In this document: one piece after another, positions 20,275 to 22,907 of the stretch
Layout: every line of letters begins with the position of its first letter
How positions within the stretch are numbered: position 1 is the stretch's first letter
Source: Fomitopsis serialis
Taxonomy: Eukaryota; Basidiomycota; Agaricomycetes; Polyporales; Fomitopsidaceae
Assembly: GCF_022376445.1 (NCBI RefSeq)
Contig: NW_025955513.1
Location: 1 to 22,907 of the forward strand
Length of the DNA stretch: 22,907 nt
Direction of reading: 5' to 3'
Notes under the pieces: model-generated
What the model saw: the letters and a program-made list of their open reading frames with translations, nothing else
The model's database searches: none
Told to the model about the DNA's origin: nothing
Made by a program: the position numbers and the translations under genes

Positions 20275-21432
20275 ATGCAGTCTCTCCGCATGCTGTCTAA
20301 GACGGCCGCAGCCGCAGGCTCGAGCCGAAGATGTACGTTCAATTGACCACGCTTCCAGAGCGCTGAACTCACTCGTCATGAAGGGCTGCAGACGTCTGCG
20401 GCGCGTCTGGCCGTGTCAAACTTCCAGATGCCTGCCATGTCCCCGACCATGACAGAAGGAAACATTGCATCATGGAAGAAGAAGGACGGAGAGGCCTTCG
20501 CGGCAGGAGACGTGCTGCTTGAGATTGTGAGTGCGTGACTAGCTGTTTGACAATTGAAGACTGAGACATTCCGTGTACTCTGCAGGAAACTGACAAGGCA
20601 ACAATAGACGTTGAGGCTCAGGACGATGGTATCATGGGAAAGATTCTCGTGAGCTTTTCTCTCTTCGTGCTTGCGCACGACACCGGGCTATAACTCGTGC
20701 GCCAGGCTCCGGACGGCACGAAGAACATCCCCGTAGGGAAGACCATTGCTCTACTGGCGGAGGAGGGTGACGACATCTCCAACCTCGAACCACCAAAGGA
20801 GGACACACCAGCCCCGCCAAAGCAAGAAGCCTCTTCTTCTGCCCCGACCCCTCCGAAGTCAGTACCCGACAAGCAAGATGCTCAGCCTTCCTCCCCTTCT
20901 CCCAATCACTCCACGGTGCATCCCAAGAGCCCCCATCCGCTATTCCCTTCCGTCTTGCGCCTACTTCAGGAGAATGGGATCGAGAATACGGACAAAATCA
21001 AGGGGACTGGTGTGCGAGGTATGCTGACTAAAGGCGACGTCCTGACATACCTCGGCCGAGCGAGCGGACCCATGGGAACATACAAGGAGACGCCTTCAGA
21101 CGTCGTCACCAAGTCTGGCGGCGACCAGACGCGGCCACAGAAGAAGAGGAACCCCAGTTATTGGACGGTGCAGCGGTGCGCCAGCTGATTGTTAGGAACA
21201 TGTTGGAGGCGTCCATCAAGGCCCGCCAGCCGCCAGGTGAGAAACTCCTTATTACTTCTATGTCAACACATGGACTAACCCGCTCGTCCGATCAGCAGCA
21301 CCGCCGGCGGACTTTGACTCCATCATTGCTGACTACCTTCCTCACGCGAAGGCTGCCGGCACTTCTCCTGCGGCCTCGAGTCTCCCAAAACCTCCAAAAC
21401 CGGCTGCTGGCTATCTGGACGGGTTGATCTAG
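20275..21432 (+). CDS. pdx1: Pyruvate dehydrogenase complex protein X (E3-binding protein), with an apparent frameshift
   Basis: Mitochondrial matrix subunit that tethers dihydrolipoamide dehydrogenase to the pyruvate dehydrogenase E2 core. Five exons are visible: 20275-20332, 20384-20526, 20586-20648, 20706-21236 and 21299-21432. Residues of about 1-25 look like a mitochondrial targeting sequence. The lipoyl domain ([13 protein letters not shown], then [10 protein letters not shown]) carries the lipoyl lysine near residue 71. A Pro/Ser-rich linker and a peripheral subunit-binding domain (about 166-204, [13 protein letters not shown] to [10 protein letters not shown]) follow. There is no acetyltransferase domain, which separates it from E2. 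Exon 4 has 531 bases where the frames on both sides require 532; the change lies at about 21128-21140 (ACGCGG). As read, the protein stops after 248 residues at 21188; with the original register it would be about 309 and end GYLDGLI. Confidence 0.85.
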
Positions 21433-21581
21433 GTTACATGTGCTCCTTCGCCTGATGTGATTTAATATTACATAGACGTCTTATGCCTGAACGCCCCCAG
21501 CGCCACAAAACGATCGCGAAAAGGTGAGTGTCAAATCAGCAATAGCGAGTCTTTACTCCGGACAAGTCTCGTGACAGATGT

Positions 21582-22907
21582 TCATGGGCTGTCATCGAGA
21601 GGTAGACACTGTCATTTGCGTCAGCAAAGAGTGCATGTCCAACGATCAGTTGAACTCACTCGAAACTCGACGAACCCATCCGTGTTGTTGCCCCCTTGCC
21701 GAGGTCGCGCCGTTGGCATGATCAGCTGCAGACTGAGCATGCCTTCCTCGTTTATACGAAGGGACGTCTTCGTAGAATGTTGCAGTGCCCGTGACGCGCA
21801 CGCTATGTGCTTGAACACATAGCTACGGGCAGGTTACTATCAGTCTACCGGCCACGACTGTAGCTGTCTGCATAAATCACCTGAAGCGGACCTGTTGCTC
21901 GCACTCGCACGTCTCGAGCACTTCTTTGTCACTTGGGTAATCCATCTACAGGAATGGTTCGGGACGATTACGTCTATCATGTTGACTATGTCCGCACCTC
22001 GGTGCTTCCGAACGTGCCCATTACTTGTAAGCGTAGTCGGGGTGGATCTGTAATTCGTGCTGCTCTGCCCGGCGGTGGGGGGCGGATTCCCAATGATAGT
22101 CAGCCTCTCGCAGGTTGGGTCGAGTTCCGAAAGCGCATCGCGCAGCCAAGAGACTGGGTATTATCAGCACATGCAAGGCCCTTCTAAAATGTACTGTACC
22201 TTCAGGATGATCTTCAACACGCTGGGTCCTCGTGGTAAGCTCTCGTAGTCTCGAAATGCTTGAATCAGACGATGACTCACGTCGGGGACTCGAGGAAGTC
22301 CAGATCCAACATTGGTTCGGCCTCAAAAGTTGTGATCTCGCAAGTCGCGGTCGGACCGCTCGCTTCCTCCGCCCTGCCATTCCATGAGCCGTGAACCAAC
22401 ATACCGAGTAAACGCGCATACACACATGAGCAGTGTCAACGGGTAACCAGCGCCGACGTACGACAATCGCATTCCCGTGCCCTTGTCCGCTCCAAAGAAC
22501 TGGTCGATGCGTCCGTTAGCAGGAGCCCGGGTTTGCCTCGAGTTAGCCCTGTTAGGGCCCTCTTCCTCGTTATCCTCTTGGTCAGAGTTCCCGGTGTGCC
22601 ATATCCTGTGTTTTGCATTGGACGATGGTGCTCCTCCGGCGTTTCCGAAGAGGCTCATACATTCGATGAGGGTGTTCAGTGGGACCTCGAAAGCGGTGGG
22701 CTCTCCCTCCTCTTGTGGCTGTGAAGGCTGTGATGAAGGTTGAGAAGATTGCGATTGCGAGGAGGGGTCGGCTTCCGGGTGGTACAAGTATTCGTCAAAT
22801 ATGCCTTTGAATATAAATGCGGTGGCTGAAGCAAGTTGGGTGAGACATTTGCATCTAAAATGCATAGACCCACGCACCTAATAGTGTGCGAGCTTCTTCA
22901 ACGGTCA
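21582..22907 (-). CDS. rad1: Rad1, 9-1-1 checkpoint clamp subunit, partial (5' end outside the window)
   Basis: Nuclear DNA-damage checkpoint protein that forms the Rad9-Hus1-Rad1 ring. Exons are >22907-22878, 22825-22426, 22373-22281, 22221-22200, 22153-21998, 21945-21881, 21822-21660 and 21608-21582. Rad1 signatures are TVEEARTLL and IFDEYLY, EVPLNTLIECMSLFGNAGG, SYVGAGYPLTLLM, TTFEAEPMLDLDFL, KIILK, LRDALSELDPTCE, MGTFGSTE then MDYP, and TKTSLRINEEGMLSLQL. An insert rich in Ser, Gln and Pro follows the YHPE motif. Oddity: within exon 22153-21998 the LRDALSELD block is out of register with both neighbours, as if one base were missing at or just before its start and one extra C sat in the C6 run at 22077-22082; the two cancel. 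The gene faces pdx1 tail to tail, 149 bp apart. Confidence 0.87.

Noticed and set aside
22222..22285. An apparent one-base deletion in rad1 after LDLDFLESP, based on an open stretch reading SHRLIQAFRDYE.
   Set aside because: A canonical 59-bp GTGAGT...CCCAG intron at 22280-22222 joins LDFLESPT directly to VLKIILK, which matches the Rad1 family without any frameshift; the open stretch is intron.

Overview
The window is nuclear DNA of a filamentous basidiomycete, most likely an Agaricomycete. The evidence is genes broken by many introns of about 50-70 bp with GT...AG ends, a DUF6593 gene (a family typical of mushroom-forming fungi), a fungal SCAP homologue, a short fungal Pdx1, and an Ngaro-type retrotransposon whose Gag and Pol resemble those common in Agaricomycetes. 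All assignments come from reading the sequence and recalling families; no search was run.

Layout, left to right. (1) 304-2478, minus: a 13-exon secreted S10 serine carboxypeptidase (SCP1). (2) 2630-8593, plus: a complete Ngaro-like tyrosine-recombinase retrotransposon, with split direct repeats in the order A1, genes, B1-A2, spacer, B2. It carries Gag, reverse transcriptase/RNase H and tyrosine recombinase modules; the last two contain four apparent one-base frameshifts. It lies between the SCP1 start and the 3' end of the next gene. (3) 8797-10458, minus: a two-exon CoA-dependent acyltransferase with an HxxxDG motif. (4) 11537-13700, minus: a second carboxypeptidase (SCP2), a paralogue of SCP1 with the same 13-exon architecture. 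(5) 14077-14826, minus: a DUF6593 protein. (6) 15525-19719, minus: SCAP, the sterol-sensing escort of the SREBP pathway. (7) 20275-21432, plus: pdx1, the E3-binding subunit of mitochondrial pyruvate dehydrogenase, sharing a 555-bp divergent promoter with SCAP; it contains one apparent frameshift. (8) 21582 to beyond the right edge, minus: rad1, the 9-1-1 checkpoint clamp subunit, tail-to-tail with pdx1 and 5'-truncated by the window.

The host genes do not form an obvious single pathway. The carboxypeptidase-acyltransferase-carboxypeptidase trio is a local duplication with an unrelated enzyme between the copies. SCAP, pdx1 and rad1 are ordinary conserved genes. The most unusual object is the Ngaro-like element. 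Its repeat pairs are identical throughout, which suggests recent insertion, yet its pol region is frameshifted. One-base indels also appear in pdx1 and rad1, so base-level assembly error competes with real decay as an explanation. I see no CRISPR array, no tRNA or rRNA gene, and no evidence for an unknown defence-type system.
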